Shown here in pieces: positions 28,055 to 36,872 of a stretch of 64,000 nt of DNA; within the stretch, counting starts at the first letter, position 1, and the number at the start of each line of letters is the position of its first letter. A model generated the notes under the pieces. That model saw nothing but the letters and a program-made list of their open reading frames with translations. It was not told the origin of the DNA and made no database searches. The stretch comes from Limnohabitans sp. Hippo3 (GTDB taxonomy: Bacteria; Pseudomonadota; Gammaproteobacteria; Burkholderiales; Burkholderiaceae_C). Where the stretch lies: assembly GCF_003063665.1 (NCBI RefSeq), contig NZ_NESF01000005.1, forward strand, positions 1 through 64,000, read 5' to 3'. The position numbers and the translations under genes are program-made.

Positions 28055-28366
28055 ATGAAGATTCACCACTTTTTTCTGGCATCGGCCGTCTGGATGGCCG
28101 CAGCTGCGTCGCAGGCGCAGTCTGCCGATGCTGCCCAGGTGCGCAGTTGGGCGGCCTCTTGCGCCGCTTGCCACGGCACCGATGGCCATGCCCAACCCGG
28201 CATGGCCGCTTTGGCCGGTGTGCCCAAGGACTTGATCGTGCAGAAAATGCTCGACTACAAGGCCGGCCGCGTGCCCACCGCCACCCTCATGCACCAACTG
28301 GCCAAGGGCTACTCTGACGAGCAGATCAGCGCCATCGCGGGGTATTTTGCCGCGCAAAAGAAATAA
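28055..28366 (+). CDS. Monoheme cytochrome c, flavocytochrome c (FccA/SoxE-like) subunit
   Basis: The start at 28055, with GAAGGAAAA upstream, gives a 103-residue protein. It has a cleavable signal (MKIHHFFLASAVWMAAAASQ, then AQ) and one heme motif CAACH. The distal methionine is probably in the ATLMHQLAKGYSDEQI region. Directly followed by the flavoprotein gene, it should be the electron-accepting subunit of sulfide dehydrogenase in the periplasm. A run of nine C residues at 28020-28028 lies just upstream. Confidence 0.88.
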   Translation: MKIHHFFLASAVWMAAAASQAQSADAAQVRSWAASCAACHGTDGHAQPGMAALAGVPKDLIVQKMLDYKAGRVPTATLMHQLAKGYSDEQISAIAGYFAAQKK

Positions 28367-28378
28367 GGACACATCGCC

Positions 28379-29653
28379 ATGCAACGTCGTCAATTTTTGC
28401 AGACCGGTTCTGCGCTGGGGGCCATGGGCCTGGTGTCGGGTTGTGCCACCGTGGGGGGTGATAGCGGCCCCAAGGTGGTGGTGATCGGGGGCGGTTACGC
28501 GGGGGCCACGGCCGCCAAGTACATCCGCATGTGGTCCGGACAGAAAATCCAGGTTACCTTGGTCGAGCCCAATGAGGTCTTTGTGTCCTGCCCCATCTCC
28601 AACCTGGTGATCGGCGGCAGCAAGACCATGGCCGACATCACCACGCCCTACGACAACCTGACCAAGCGCCACGGCGTGCAGATCGTCAAGGACCGGGTCA
28701 ACAGCATCGATGCCGACAAGCGCATTGTCAAGCTGGCTGGTGGTGCCGAGTTGACCTATGACCGCCTGATCGTCTCGCCCGGCGTGGACTTCATGTGGGA
28801 AGCGCTGCCCGGCATGAACAAGCCTGGCGCCAAAGACAAGGTCATGCACGCCTGGAAAGCGGGTGCTCAGACCCTCACGCTGCGCAAGCAACTCGAAGCC
28901 ATGCCCGATGGCGGCGTGTTCGCCATGGCGATCCCGCTGGCGCCTTACCGCTGCCCGCCCGGCCCTTACGAGCGGGCCTGCCAGGTGGCCGACTACTTCA
29001 GCAAAGCCAAGCCCAAGAGCAAGGTGCTGATTCTGGACGCCAACGACGACGTGACCTCCAAAGGGGCTTTGTTCAAGAAGGCCTGGGCCGAGCGCTACAA
29101 AGGCATCATCGACTACCGCAGCAAACACCAGCTGAGCGACGTCGATGTGGCAGCCAACACCTTGAAGTTCGAGTTCAACGACGACGTCAAGGCCAATGTG
29201 CTCAACGTCATCCCGGGCATGCGTGCCGGTGACATCGCGGTCAACGCGGGTCTTGCCACGGCCAACAAGCGCTGGTGCGAGGTGGACTTCTTGACCTTCG
29301 AATCCAAGGTCGCCAAAAACGTGCACGTGCTGGGCGACTCGATCCAGATTGCACCGGGCATGCCCAAGTCGGGCCACATGGCCAACCAGCACGGCAAGAC
29401 CTGTGCGGCGGCCGTGGTGGCCTTGCTCACCGACCAGCCGGTGAACACCCTGCCGATCTACAACAACACCTGCTACAGCTTTGTTAGTGCTGAAGAGGTG
29501 GTGCATGTGGCCAGCGTGCACCGTTACGACGCCGCGCAAAAAACCATGCTCACCGTGCCTGGCTCGGGCGGTTTGTCGAGCGCGGCCAATGCCGTCGAAG
29601 GTCACTACGCACTGGCCTGGGCGCGCAACATCTGGGCTGACACCCTGGCCTGA
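28379..29653 (+). CDS. Sulfide dehydrogenase flavoprotein subunit (FccB/SoxF-like)
   Basis: The 424-residue FAD enzyme oxidises sulfide to sulfur and passes electrons to the cytochrome subunit. It has the nucleotide fold VVVIGGGYAGATAA and three cysteines matching known FccB positions. C71 (VSCPISNLVIGG) corresponds to the covalent FAD attachment site; C192 (YRCPPGPYERAC) and C365 (NTCYSFV) correspond to the redox disulfide. The N-terminus combines a twin-arginine signal (RRQFLQTG) with a lipobox-like VSGC at 19-22, so it may be a Tat-exported lipoprotein. Confidence 0.92.
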   Translation: MQRRQFLQTGSALGAMGLVSGCATVGGDSGPKVVVIGGGYAGATAAKYIRMWSGQKIQVTLVEPNEVFVSCPISNLVIGGSKTMADITTPYDNLTKRHGVQIVKDRVNSIDADKRIVKLAGGAELTYDRLIVSPGVDFMWEALPGMNKPGAKDKVMHAWKAGAQTLTLRKQLEAMPDGGVFAMAIPLAPYRCPPGPYERACQVADYFSKAKPKSKVLILDANDDVTSKGALFKKAWAERYKGIIDYRSKHQLSDVDVAANTLKFEFNDDVKANVLNVIPGMRAGDIAVNAGLATANKRWCEVDFLTFESKVAKNVHVLGDSIQIAPGMPKSGHMANQHGKTCAAAVVALLTDQPVNTLPIYNNTCYSFVSAEEVVHVASVHRYDAAQKTMLTVPGSGGLSSAANAVEGHYALAWARNIWADTLA

Positions 29654-29658
29654 CCTGC

Positions 29659-30474
29659 ATGCCGATCCACCACACGCCCGGTCACACCCGCCGCCAGCTG
29701 CTGCAAGGCACTGCTGCAGCGGGCGTGTGCGCGTCGTTGGGGGCATGGCCCACTTTGGCCGTGGCGGCATCGCCCGCTTTCGAGGCCAAAACCTTGGCTC
29801 AGGTGGCCAAGGCCCTGGGGGCGAAATCGGTCATGGCCAGCGCCGATGTGCGCCTGAATACCCTGGATTACGCCGAAAACGGGGCGGCTGTGCCGGTGGA
29901 CATCGGCACATCTTTGCCGGGGGTCGAGCGCATCGCCCTGTTTGTCGAAAAGAACCCCACGCCGCTGATCGCTGTTTTCCAGTCCGGCGAATTGGTCGAC
30001 ACCGTCTTGACCGTGCACACCAAGATGGCCCAGACCTCGGCGGTGTACGCCCTGGTCATCCTGGCTGATGGCCGGGCCCTGTTTGCCAAAAAAGACGTCA
30101 AGGTGGTGCTGGGCAGCTGTGGGGCCGTGTCCGAGACCCCGGACAACGTGGATGCCAAACGCGCCACTGAGCCCACGCGCATCCGGGTGCAAATTCAGGG
30201 CGATTCAGCGCTTGTGCGCATGCGCATGGCCCACGAGATGGAGTCCGGCCAACGCAAGAACGCAGCGGGCAAACTGGTGCCTGCTTGGCATATCGACCAG
30301 GTGACCGTGCAGCTCAACGGCAAACCGGTCCTCACGGCCGACTGGGGCCCGGGTGTTTCGCGCAACCCCTATTTGCAATTCACCCTCAAAAAAGCCAAAG
30401 CGGGCGACAAGCTCACCGTCGGCTGGCGCGACAACAAAGGTGCTCTGCGTTCGGACGACCAGCTGCTGGTTTGA
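29659..30474 (+). CDS. SoxY-SoxZ fusion, sulfur carrier protein
   Basis: The 271-residue protein joins two domains normally made separately. Residues 1-37 form a Tat-type signal (TRRQLLQGTAAAG). Residues 40-156 are a SoxY domain ending in the carrier motif GSCGA, with Cys154 in the position of the SoxY swinging-arm cysteine (usually GGCGG at the very end). Residues 172-271 are a SoxZ domain (MAHEMESGQRKNAAGKLVPA, DWGPGVSRNPYLQF). It follows fccAB-like genes by five bases, without soxAX, soxB or soxCD in the window. A related fused SoxYZ-like family is known near quinoprotein dehydrogenases; none is seen here. Confidence 0.88.
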   Translation: MPIHHTPGHTRRQLLQGTAAAGVCASLGAWPTLAVAASPAFEAKTLAQVAKALGAKSVMASADVRLNTLDYAENGAAVPVDIGTSLPGVERIALFVEKNPTPLIAVFQSGELVDTVLTVHTKMAQTSAVYALVILADGRALFAKKDVKVVLGSCGAVSETPDNVDAKRATEPTRIRVQIQGDSALVRMRMAHEMESGQRKNAAGKLVPAWHIDQVTVQLNGKPVLTADWGPGVSRNPYLQFTLKKAKAGDKLTVGWRDNKGALRSDDQLLV

Positions 30475-30490
30475 TGCGTCTGGCTGCGCG

Positions 30491-30511
30491 CCAACCATGC
30501 GGTTGGTCTTT
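30491..30511 (+). terminator. Weak hairpin after the SoxYZ fusion gene
   Basis: CCAACC (30491-30496) and GGTTGG (30501-30506) form a six-base stem with the loop ATGC, followed by TCTTT. The stem and T run are short, so termination may be partial before the sulfate-binding protein gene. Confidence 0.4.
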
Positions 30512-30620
30512 ATAGATATTTACCGCATTAAGAAATAGAAAAACAGTCGTTTGAGTTTTAACGGATCACTTCCAGAATCCATGCCATCAGCTTTTTGATG
30601 TGTATTTTTGGAGTGACCTC

Positions 30621-31631
30621 ATGACAACCAAACGCCCTGTTCTCAAACTCTTCGCGCTGCTGACCTTGACCTTGTCGGGTTTGACTGTGCAAGCGCAAGC
30701 GCCCATCAGCCTGCTCAACGTGTCTTATGACCCCACACGTGAGCTGTACGTCGAATTCAACAAGGCCTTTGCCGCTCACTGGAAAGCCAAAATTGGCCAA
30801 GACGTGAGCTTCAAGCAGTCGCATGGCGGCTCGGGCAAACAAGCCCGCTCCATCATTGACGGCTTGGACGCCGACGTGGCCACCCTGGCCTTGGCCGGTG
30901 ACACCGACGCCCTGCACAAAAACGGCAACCTGATCCCCAAAGACTGGCAAAAGCGCTTGCCGCACAACAGCTCGCCCTACACCTCGACCATCGTGCTGGT
31001 GGTGCGTGCGGGCAACCCCAAAGGCATCCGCGACTGGGACGACCTGGTCAAGCCGGGCATCAGCGTGATCACACCCAACCCCAAAACATCGGGCGGGGCT
31101 CGCTGGAACTATTTGGCTGCCTGGGAATTTGCCAAGCGCAAATATGGCAATGAAGCCAAGGCCAAAGACTTTGTGACCGCGCTGTATAAAAACGTGCCCG
31201 TGCTCGACACCGGGGCGCGGGGCTCGTCCATCACCTTTGCGCAGCGTGCGCAGGGCGATGTGTTCATCAGCTGGGAAAACGAAGCCAACCTGCTGGAAAA
31301 GGAGTTTGGCAGCAAGATCGACGTGGTCTACCCGTCCATCAGCATCCTGGCCGAACCTGCGGTGACCGTGGTCGACAAAAACGTGGACCGCAAAGGCACC
31401 CGCGCAGTGGCGCAGGCTTATCTGGAATTTCTCTACACCGACGAAGGCCAAGACATCGCTGGCAAAAATTTCTACCGCCCGATCTCGCCCAAGGCCCAGG
31501 CCAAATACGCCAAGCAGTTCCCCAAGCTCAAGCTGTTCACCATCGACCAGGCCTTTGGTGGCTGGGAAAAAGCCGACAAAGCCCACTTTGCCGACGGCGG
31601 CACTTTCGATCAGATTTACAGCAAGAAGTGA
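30621..31631 (+). CDS. Periplasmic sulfate-binding protein (first copy)
   Basis: The start at 30621, with GGAGTGA nearby, gives 336 residues with a signal peptide ending VQAQA. Family segments [40 protein letters not shown] and [17 protein letters not shown] match the Sbp/CysP proteins that bind sulfate or thiosulfate for CysTWA. It is alone between the sulfide operon and a terminator. The only permease genes in reach (39802-41549) lie behind a second paralogue, so the two binding proteins may share one transporter with different ligands. Confidence 0.92.
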   Translation: MTTKRPVLKLFALLTLTLSGLTVQAQAPISLLNVSYDPTRELYVEFNKAFAAHWKAKIGQDVSFKQSHGGSGKQARSIIDGLDADVATLALAGDTDALHKNGNLIPKDWQKRLPHNSSPYTSTIVLVVRAGNPKGIRDWDDLVKPGISVITPNPKTSGGARWNYLAAWEFAKRKYGNEAKAKDFVTALYKNVPVLDTGARGSSITFAQRAQGDVFISWENEANLLEKEFGSKIDVVYPSISILAEPAVTVVDKNVDRKGTRAVAQAYLEFLYTDEGQDIAGKNFYRPISPKAQAKYAKQFPKLKLFTIDQAFGGWEKADKAHFADGGTFDQIYSKK

Positions 31632-31672
31632 ACGTGTGTCAGACCGTCCAGCACCGTCTTGACGGTTGACCC

Positions 31673-31707
31673 AAGCCCGCAGGTGTTCGCGCCTTGCGGG
31701 CTTTTTT
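31673..31707 (+). terminator. Intrinsic terminator after the first sulfate-binding protein
   Basis: AAGCCCGCA (31673-31681) pairs with TGCGGGCTT (31695-31703), and the T run continues to 31707. It closes the sulfide/sulfate-binding transcription block before the convergent ArsR gene. Confidence 0.75.
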
Positions 31708-31825
31708 CAGGGGCTTCGGCATCAGCGGTGACCGCTCACCCCAGCGGCATACCGGAAAGCCCACCACAGCCGCCAGGTGAGGCGCCGCACCGACGCCGCA
31801 GCGCGGGGCACTTAGCCTTTCAGGG

Positions 31826-32200
31826 TCAGGACAGCGATGTGAACGCAGCACGCCGTCCGGCCGACTTTTCCATTTGGCGGGCGATGTTGCCGCAGACCAG
31901 GTCGCACAGCGCAAAGATCGAAGGATCGGCGATGCGGTAGTAGGCGCTGGTGCCGCGGCTTTCGCGCTCGACCAGGCCTTGTTGGGTCATCAAGGCCAGG
32001 TGGCGTGAAACGTTGGCGGCGGTGAAGCCACACATCTGGGCCAGCTCGCCCACATTGCGCTCACCCGAGCGCAGGATGTTGAGGATTTGCAAGCGCGTGG
32101 GCTCGGCCAGCACCTGGAAGTAGGCCGCAACTTCCACCAACGCGCCTTCTGGCAACTGTTCCATGGGGGTGCACTCCTGAGGTTGGGGGGATTGTTTCAT
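31826..32200 (-). CDS. ArsR-family transcriptional regulator divergent from the RND operon
   Basis: The 124-residue winged-helix protein has EPTRLQILNILRSGERNVGELA, recognition helix AANVSRHLALM and wing RESRGTSAYYRI. Cysteines are C10, C57, C99 and C103; the last two lie in ALCDLVC, the same ALC-x3-C pattern as the sulfide-operon ArsR. An internal ATG at 32164 would remove the first twelve residues, including C10. Placed back to back with the efflux operon across a 93-base gap, it probably controls both. The gap contains a degenerate copy of the repeated operator. Confidence 0.88.
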   Translation of the reverse strand: MKQSPQPQECTPMEQLPEGALVEVAAYFQVLAEPTRLQILNILRSGERNVGELAQMCGFTAANVSRHLALMTQQGLVERESRGTSAYYRIADPSIFALCDLVCGNIARQMEKSAGRRAAFTSLS

Positions 32201-32235
32201 GGGTGGATGGACCGTGTTGTATTTTTTATTGTATC

Positions 32236-32280
32236 ATTGCAAAATCAAGCAATCAGTTAAATAAGCAAATAACAATCGAT
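32236..32280. promoter_or_regulatory. Candidate operator, degenerate site 3 between ArsR and RND genes
   Basis: ATAAGCAAATAACAATCGAT at 32261-32280 matches 17 of 20 bases of the first 20 bases of sites 1 and 2. Just before it, ATTGC (32236-32240) and GCAAT (32249-32253) form an inverted repeat with an eight-base spacer. Site 2 has GTTTGC-N8-GCAAAC at the same kind of position. Promoters for both divergent genes should fall in this AT-rich 93-base gap. Confidence 0.5.
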
Positions 32281-32293
32281 AAAGGACCAACCC

Positions 32294-33364
32294 ATGCAAC
32301 GCTCCTCCCTGCTGACCTTGGCCATGGGTGTATCCCTTGTCACATCCTTCTGGGGGCAAAGCACGGCCATGGCCGCCGATGCGGCGTCCTTGAAGGTGAT
32401 CGCGGTGCAAAGCAGCGCCGCGGGTCAGGCCGACAGCAGCCTGGATGCCGTGGTCGAGGCGGTCCGCCAGACCACCTTGTCCACCCAGGTGGCCGGTGCG
32501 GTGGTGGCCTTGCGCGTCAAGGCGGGCGATCAGGTCAAGGCCGGGCAGGAGTTGCTGCGCATCGATGCGCGTGCCGCCCAGCAAGGCGTGGTGGGGTCCA
32601 CGGCCCAGGTTGAGGCGGCGCAGGCCCAACTGGCTGTGGCCAGCCAGGAACTGGCACGTCAAAAACAGCTGCTGCAAAAGCAGTACATCAGCCAGGCCGC
32701 TTTTGAGCGTGCACAAGCCCAGTGGGACGCGGCCAAGGCCCAGGTGAAAGCCTTGCAGGCCCAGACCCAGGCCGCACAAACGCAGTCGGGCTTTTTCATC
32801 GTCAACGCGCCCTATGCCGGTGTGGTGAGCGATGTGCAAGTTACTTTGGGTGACATGGCCATGCCGGGCCGAGCCTTGATCACCCTGCACGATCCGTCGG
32901 CTTTGCGCGTCACGGCGGCGGTGCCTCAGGCTATGCTGGCGTCGGTGGGTGCCCAGCCCAAGGCGGTCCGTTATGAACTGCCTGGTGTGGCGGGCCACAG
33001 CACGCCGCAAGTGCCGCAGCAGGTGCAGGTGCTGCCCTCAGTGGACCCGGTCACGCACACCGGTCAGGTCCGTCTGGGTTTGCCCGCTGGCATCGAGGGG
33101 CTGGCCCCGGGCATGTTTGCGCGGGTTTGGTTGCCAGGTGCTGTCAATGGCAAATCTCTGGCGCCGCGCCTGTATTTGCCCGCCAGCGCCATCGTGCGCC
33201 GGGCGGAGATGACGGGGGTCTACGTGATCAATGCCCAGGGACAGCCCAGCCTGCGCCAGGTGCGACTGGGCCAGACCTCGGGTGATCGGGTGGAGGTGCT
33301 CAGCGGCCTGCGTGCAGACGACAAAGTGGCTGCCGAGCCGCAGCTGGCGGCCGCGGTGCGCTGA
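32294..33364 (+). CDS. RND efflux system periplasmic adaptor (membrane fusion protein)
   Basis: The 356-residue protein has a signal peptide (cleavage near AMAADA) and a split biotinyl-lipoyl domain (VAGAVVALRVKAGDQVKAGQELLRID). A long helical hairpin of alternating Q/A residues (about 95-165), a beta-barrel and a C-terminal membrane-proximal domain follow. This is the layout of HlyD/AcrA-type adaptors. It starts the efflux operon and is followed by the pump after 12 bases. The substrate cannot be read from sequence. Confidence 0.9.
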   Translation: MQRSSLLTLAMGVSLVTSFWGQSTAMAADAASLKVIAVQSSAAGQADSSLDAVVEAVRQTTLSTQVAGAVVALRVKAGDQVKAGQELLRIDARAAQQGVVGSTAQVEAAQAQLAVASQELARQKQLLQKQYISQAAFERAQAQWDAAKAQVKALQAQTQAAQTQSGFFIVNAPYAGVVSDVQVTLGDMAMPGRALITLHDPSALRVTAAVPQAMLASVGAQPKAVRYELPGVAGHSTPQVPQQVQVLPSVDPVTHTGQVRLGLPAGIEGLAPGMFARVWLPGAVNGKSLAPRLYLPASAIVRRAEMTGVYVINAQGQPSLRQVRLGQTSGDRVEVLSGLRADDKVAAEPQLAAAVR

Positions 33365-33376
33365 AAGGGCCTGGAC

Positions 33377-36300
33377 ATGAACGGGCCCCACAACATGAAC
33401 ACCTCATTGAGCATTTCCGGCCGCATCGCAGCCCTGTTCCAGAGCGCGCAGATCACGCCGCTCTTGGCCCTGGTGGCTTTGCTGCTGGGCATTTTTGCGG
33501 TGATGGTCACACCGCGTGAAGAGGAACCCCAGATCAACGTGACCATGGCCAATGTGCTGGTGCCTTTCCCGGGTGCGGCCGTGCGCGATGTGGAACAGAT
33601 GGTGGCGGTGCCGGCCGAGCAGGTGCTCTCGCGCATCGTGGGCGTGGAGCACGTCATGTCGGTGTCGCGTCCGGGTGTGGCGGTGCTCACAGTGCAGTTC
33701 AAGGTGGGCGTGCCGCGCTCCGAAGCCCTGGTGCGTTTGCACGACACGATCCGCGACAACGCCGACTGGCTGCCCAAGGGCCTGGGTGTGATGGAGCCCT
33801 TGATCAAACCCAAAGGCGTGGATGATGTGCCCATCGTCACGCTGACCTTGTTCAGCAAGAGCGCCGACACCGGTGCCTACAGCCTGGAGCGCGTGGCGCA
33901 CAGCATGGAGGTCGACCTCAAGCGCGTCAAAGGCACGCAGGACGTGCAGACCCTCGGCGGCCCCGAGCGTGCCGTGCTGGTGCAGATCGAGCCCGAGCGC
34001 ATGGCCGGTTTTGGCATCACGGTGAGCGATCTGCGCATGGCCTTGCAGTCGGCCAACTCGGGGCTGCCCGTGGGCGAGCTGATCGCGGGCAACAAGAGCG
34101 TGAGCATCGAGGCGGGGCCTTTCCTGTCGCAAGTAAGCGATGTGGCCGATCTGGTGGTGGGTGTGCAGGGTGGCCGCCCCGTGTTCCTGAAAGACGTGGC
34201 CAAAGTGGAAGAAGGTCCCTTGCCCGCCACACGCTATGTGACGCATGGACTGGGTCAGGCTGCGGGTGGCGGCGAATACCCCGCTGTGACTTTGGCCATC
34301 ACCAAAAAACCGGGTGAAAACGCCATCGACGTGGCCAATGCGGTGATGGACCGTGTGGCTTCGTTGCGCGGCACGGTGATCCCGGCGGATGTGGAGGTGG
34401 CCGAGACGCGCAACTACGGCGCCACGGCCAATGACAAGGCGCAAAAGCTGATCCAGAAGCTGCTGTTTGCTACCGCCTCGGTGGTGGCGCTGGTGTTCAT
34501 TGCGCTGGGCAAGCGCGAGGCGGCGATCGTGGGCACGGCCGTCATCCTGACGCTCACGGTGACGCTGTTCGCCTCGTGGGCCTGGGGCTTCACGCTCAAC
34601 CGCGTGTCGCTGTTTGCGCTGATTTTTTCCATCGGTATTCTGGTGGATGATGCCATCGTGGTGGTGGAAAACATCCACCGCCACCAGCAGCTGTACCCGG
34701 GTAAGACATTGGCCGAGATCATCCCCGGTGCCGTGGATGAAGTGGGCGGTCCCACGATTTTGGCCACGCTCACCGTGATCGCCGCGCTCTTGCCCATGGC
34801 CTTTGTGAGCGGTTTGATGGGCCCGTACATGAGCCCGATCCCGATCAATGCCAGCATGGGCATGCTGCTGTCCTTGGTCATTGCCTTTGTCGTTACGCCC
34901 TGGCTGGCGCGCATCTGGATGAAGGCCTCGCACGCAGGGGATGCCCACGCCGCGCCGACGGGCCTAGCAGCGAAGCTGGGGCCGCTGTTTGAGCGCGTGT
35001 TCGCGCCCTTGCTGCACAACGAGCAAGGCGGGCGCAACCGAAAGCTGCTGGGCCTGGGCATTGCCGCGCTGATTGCGATTTCGCTGGTGCTGCCGGCCAC
35101 GGGTCTGGTGCTGCTCAAGATGCTGCCCTTCGACAACAAGTCGGAGTTTCAGGTGGTGGTGGACATGCCTGTGGGTACGCCGGTGGAAGAAACCGCCGCC
35201 GTCATGCGCGAGCTGGGTGCCTACTTGGCGCAGCAGCCCGAGGTCACCGATTACCAGGCTTACGCGGGCACCTCGTCGCCGATCAACTTCAATGGTCTGG
35301 TGCGCCAGTACTACCTGCGCTCAGGCGGCGAGGTGGGCGACATGCAGGTCAAGCTGGTGGACAAGAGTCAGCGCAAGGACCAGAGCCACGCGATCGCCAC
35401 GCGCCTGCGCCCGGCCTTGCAGGCCATCGGCCAGCGCCTGGGCGCTAACGTGAAAGTGGTCGAAATGCCCCCCGGCCCGCCCGTGCTGGCCCCCATCGTG
35501 GCCGAAATCTACGGCCCTGACGCCGAAGGCCGTCGCACGGTGGCCAAGGCGGTGCGCACCATCTTCGAAAAGACCGACAACGTGGTGGATGTGGACGATA
35601 GCAGCATTGCCGCCGCTCCCCGCCAACTGCTGCTGGTTGACCGCCGCAAGGCCGCGGCTCTGGGCATCCCACAGCAAGCCATCGTGACCACCTTGCGTGC
35701 GGGCCTGGCCGGAGAGGCTGCGACCTACCTGCATGACGGCAGCAAATACCCCGCTGCGGCCTTGATCCAGTTGCCCGCCGAGCGGCATGGCGACTTGTCG
35801 GCCTTGCTGCAGCTGACGGTGCGCGGCGCATCGGGCAAGCTGGTGCCGATCCGCGAGCTGGTCACCGTGACCGACAGCGAGCGCGAGCAACCCGTGATCC
35901 ACAAAGACCTGCTGCCTGTGAACTTTGTCACTGCCGACATGGCCGGAAAACTGGACAGTCCGCTGTACGGCATGTTCCAGATGCGCAGCGCCATTCAAAA
36001 AATTCAGACGCCCGATGGCCAGGCGCTGACCGAGTACTTCATCAATCAGCCGTCCGACGCCTGGCGCGGCTACGCCCTCAAGTGGGACGGCGAGTGGCAG
36101 ATCACCTACGAGACTTTCCGCGACATGGGCGCGGCCTATGCGGTGGGCCTGGTGCTGATCTATCTGCTGGTGGTGGCGCAGTTTGGCTCTTACCTCACGC
36201 CGCTGATCATCATGGCGCCGATTCCGCTGACCATCATCGGTGTCATGCCCGGGCACGCGCTGCTGCAGTCGCAATACACCGCCACCAGCATGATCGGCAT

Positions 36301-36607
36301 GATCGCGCTGGCCGGCATCATCGTGCGCAACTCCATCTTGCTGGTGGACTTCATCCACCTGCAGGTCAAAGAGGGCGTGCCTTTCAAGCAGGCCATCGTA
36401 CAGTCGGCCATCACCCGTGCCCAGCCCATCATGCTCACGGGCGGTGCGGCCATGCTGGGCGCTTTCTTCATCCTGGACGACCCGATCTTCAACGGTCTGG
36501 CCATCTCGCTGATCTTCGGCATCTTTGTCTCGACCGTCCTCACGCTGGTCGTGATCCCCACGCTCTACTACGCGGCCTACCGCCGTCAGTACGAGAGCAC
36601 CCCTTGA
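33377..36607 (+). CDS. RND-family efflux pump, inner-membrane permease
   Basis: The 1076-residue protein has the RND layout of twelve membrane helices with two large periplasmic loops. The proton-relay aspartates are present in helix four (GILVDDAIVVVENIHRH). A second start at 33395 (MNTSLSISGRIAALFQ) is possible and closer to the first helix. It resembles the hydrophobe/amphiphile pumps more than the metal (CzcA) branch, although the distinction is tentative. With the adaptor upstream and a TolC-like gene downstream it forms a tripartite exporter. Confidence 0.9.
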   Translation: MNGPHNMNTSLSISGRIAALFQSAQITPLLALVALLLGIFAVMVTPREEEPQINVTMANVLVPFPGAAVRDVEQMVAVPAEQVLSRIVGVEHVMSVSRPGVAVLTVQFKVGVPRSEALVRLHDTIRDNADWLPKGLGVMEPLIKPKGVDDVPIVTLTLFSKSADTGAYSLERVAHSMEVDLKRVKGTQDVQTLGGPERAVLVQIEPERMAGFGITVSDLRMALQSANSGLPVGELIAGNKSVSIEAGPFLSQVSDVADLVVGVQGGRPVFLKDVAKVEEGPLPATRYVTHGLGQAAGGGEYPAVTLAITKKPGENAIDVANAVMDRVASLRGTVIPADVEVAETRNYGATANDKAQKLIQKLLFATASVVALVFIALGKREAAIVGTAVILTLTVTLFASWAWGFTLNRVSLFALIFSIGILVDDAIVVVENIHRHQQLYPGKTLAEIIPGAVDEVGGPTILATLTVIAALLPMAFVSGLMGPYMSPIPINASMGMLLSLVIAFVVTPWLARIWMKASHAGDAHAAPTGLAAKLGPLFERVFAPLLHNEQGGRNRKLLGLGIAALIAISLVLPATGLVLLKMLPFDNKSEFQVVVDMPVGTPVEETAAVMRELGAYLAQQPEVTDYQAYAGTSSPINFNGLVRQYYLRSGGEVGDMQVKLVDKSQRKDQSHAIATRLRPALQAIGQRLGANVKVVEMPPGPPVLAPIVAEIYGPDAEGRRTVAKAVRTIFEKTDNVVDVDDSSIAAAPRQLLLVDRRKAAALGIPQQAIVTTLRAGLAGEAATYLHDGSKYPAAALIQLPAERHGDLSALLQLTVRGASGKLVPIRELVTVTDSEREQPVIHKDLLPVNFVTADMAGKLDSPLYGMFQMRSAIQKIQTPDGQALTEYFINQPSDAWRGYALKWDGEWQITYETFRDMGAAYAVGLVLIYLLVVAQFGSYLTPLIIMAPIPLTIIGVMPGHALLQSQYTATSMIGMIALAGIIVRNSILLVDFIHLQVKEGVPFKQAIVQSAITRAQPIMLTGGAAMLGAFFILDDPIFNGLAISLIFGIFVSTVLTLVVIPTLYYAAYRRQYESTP

Positions 36608-36634
36608 GTTTCGTCAACCCTTAGGAGAACTTCC

Positions 36635-36844
36635 ATGAAATCCTGGCAAATCGTCCGCCTCGTCGCAGGCACCTTCATCCTCTTGTCGCTGGCCTTGGGC
36701 ATCGAAGGCAGCCCCATCTTTGTGAGCCCTTGGTGGCTGGCATTCACCGCCTTTGTGGGGTCCAACCTGTTGCAAAGCGCGCTGACGAAGTGGTGCCTGA
36801 TGGAATCCATTCTGCGTAAATTCGGCGTACAACCTGGCTGCTGA
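36635..36844 (+). CDS. DUF2892 small membrane protein
   Basis: The 69-residue protein has two hydrophobic helices (IVRLVAGTFILLSLALGI and WWLAFTAFVGSNLLQSAL). It ends WCLMESILRKFGVQPGC, matching DUF2892. Such domains are attached to or neighbour rhodanese and sulfide-detoxification proteins in many bacteria. Its place inside an RND operon in a sulfur island is therefore suggestive. Two cysteines (C54 and C69) sit in the C-terminal part. Confidence 0.8.
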   Translation: MKSWQIVRLVAGTFILLSLALGIEGSPIFVSPWWLAFTAFVGSNLLQSALTKWCLMESILRKFGVQPGC

Positions 36845-36872
36845 TCTGCCTTCAGCCCAAGCGGAGAATCAC

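Noticed and set aside
30547-30555. TCGTTTGAG upstream of the first sulfate-binding protein as a fourth copy of the repeated operator
   Set aside because: Only nine bases match the end of site 2, and the ATAAGCAAAC core is absent.
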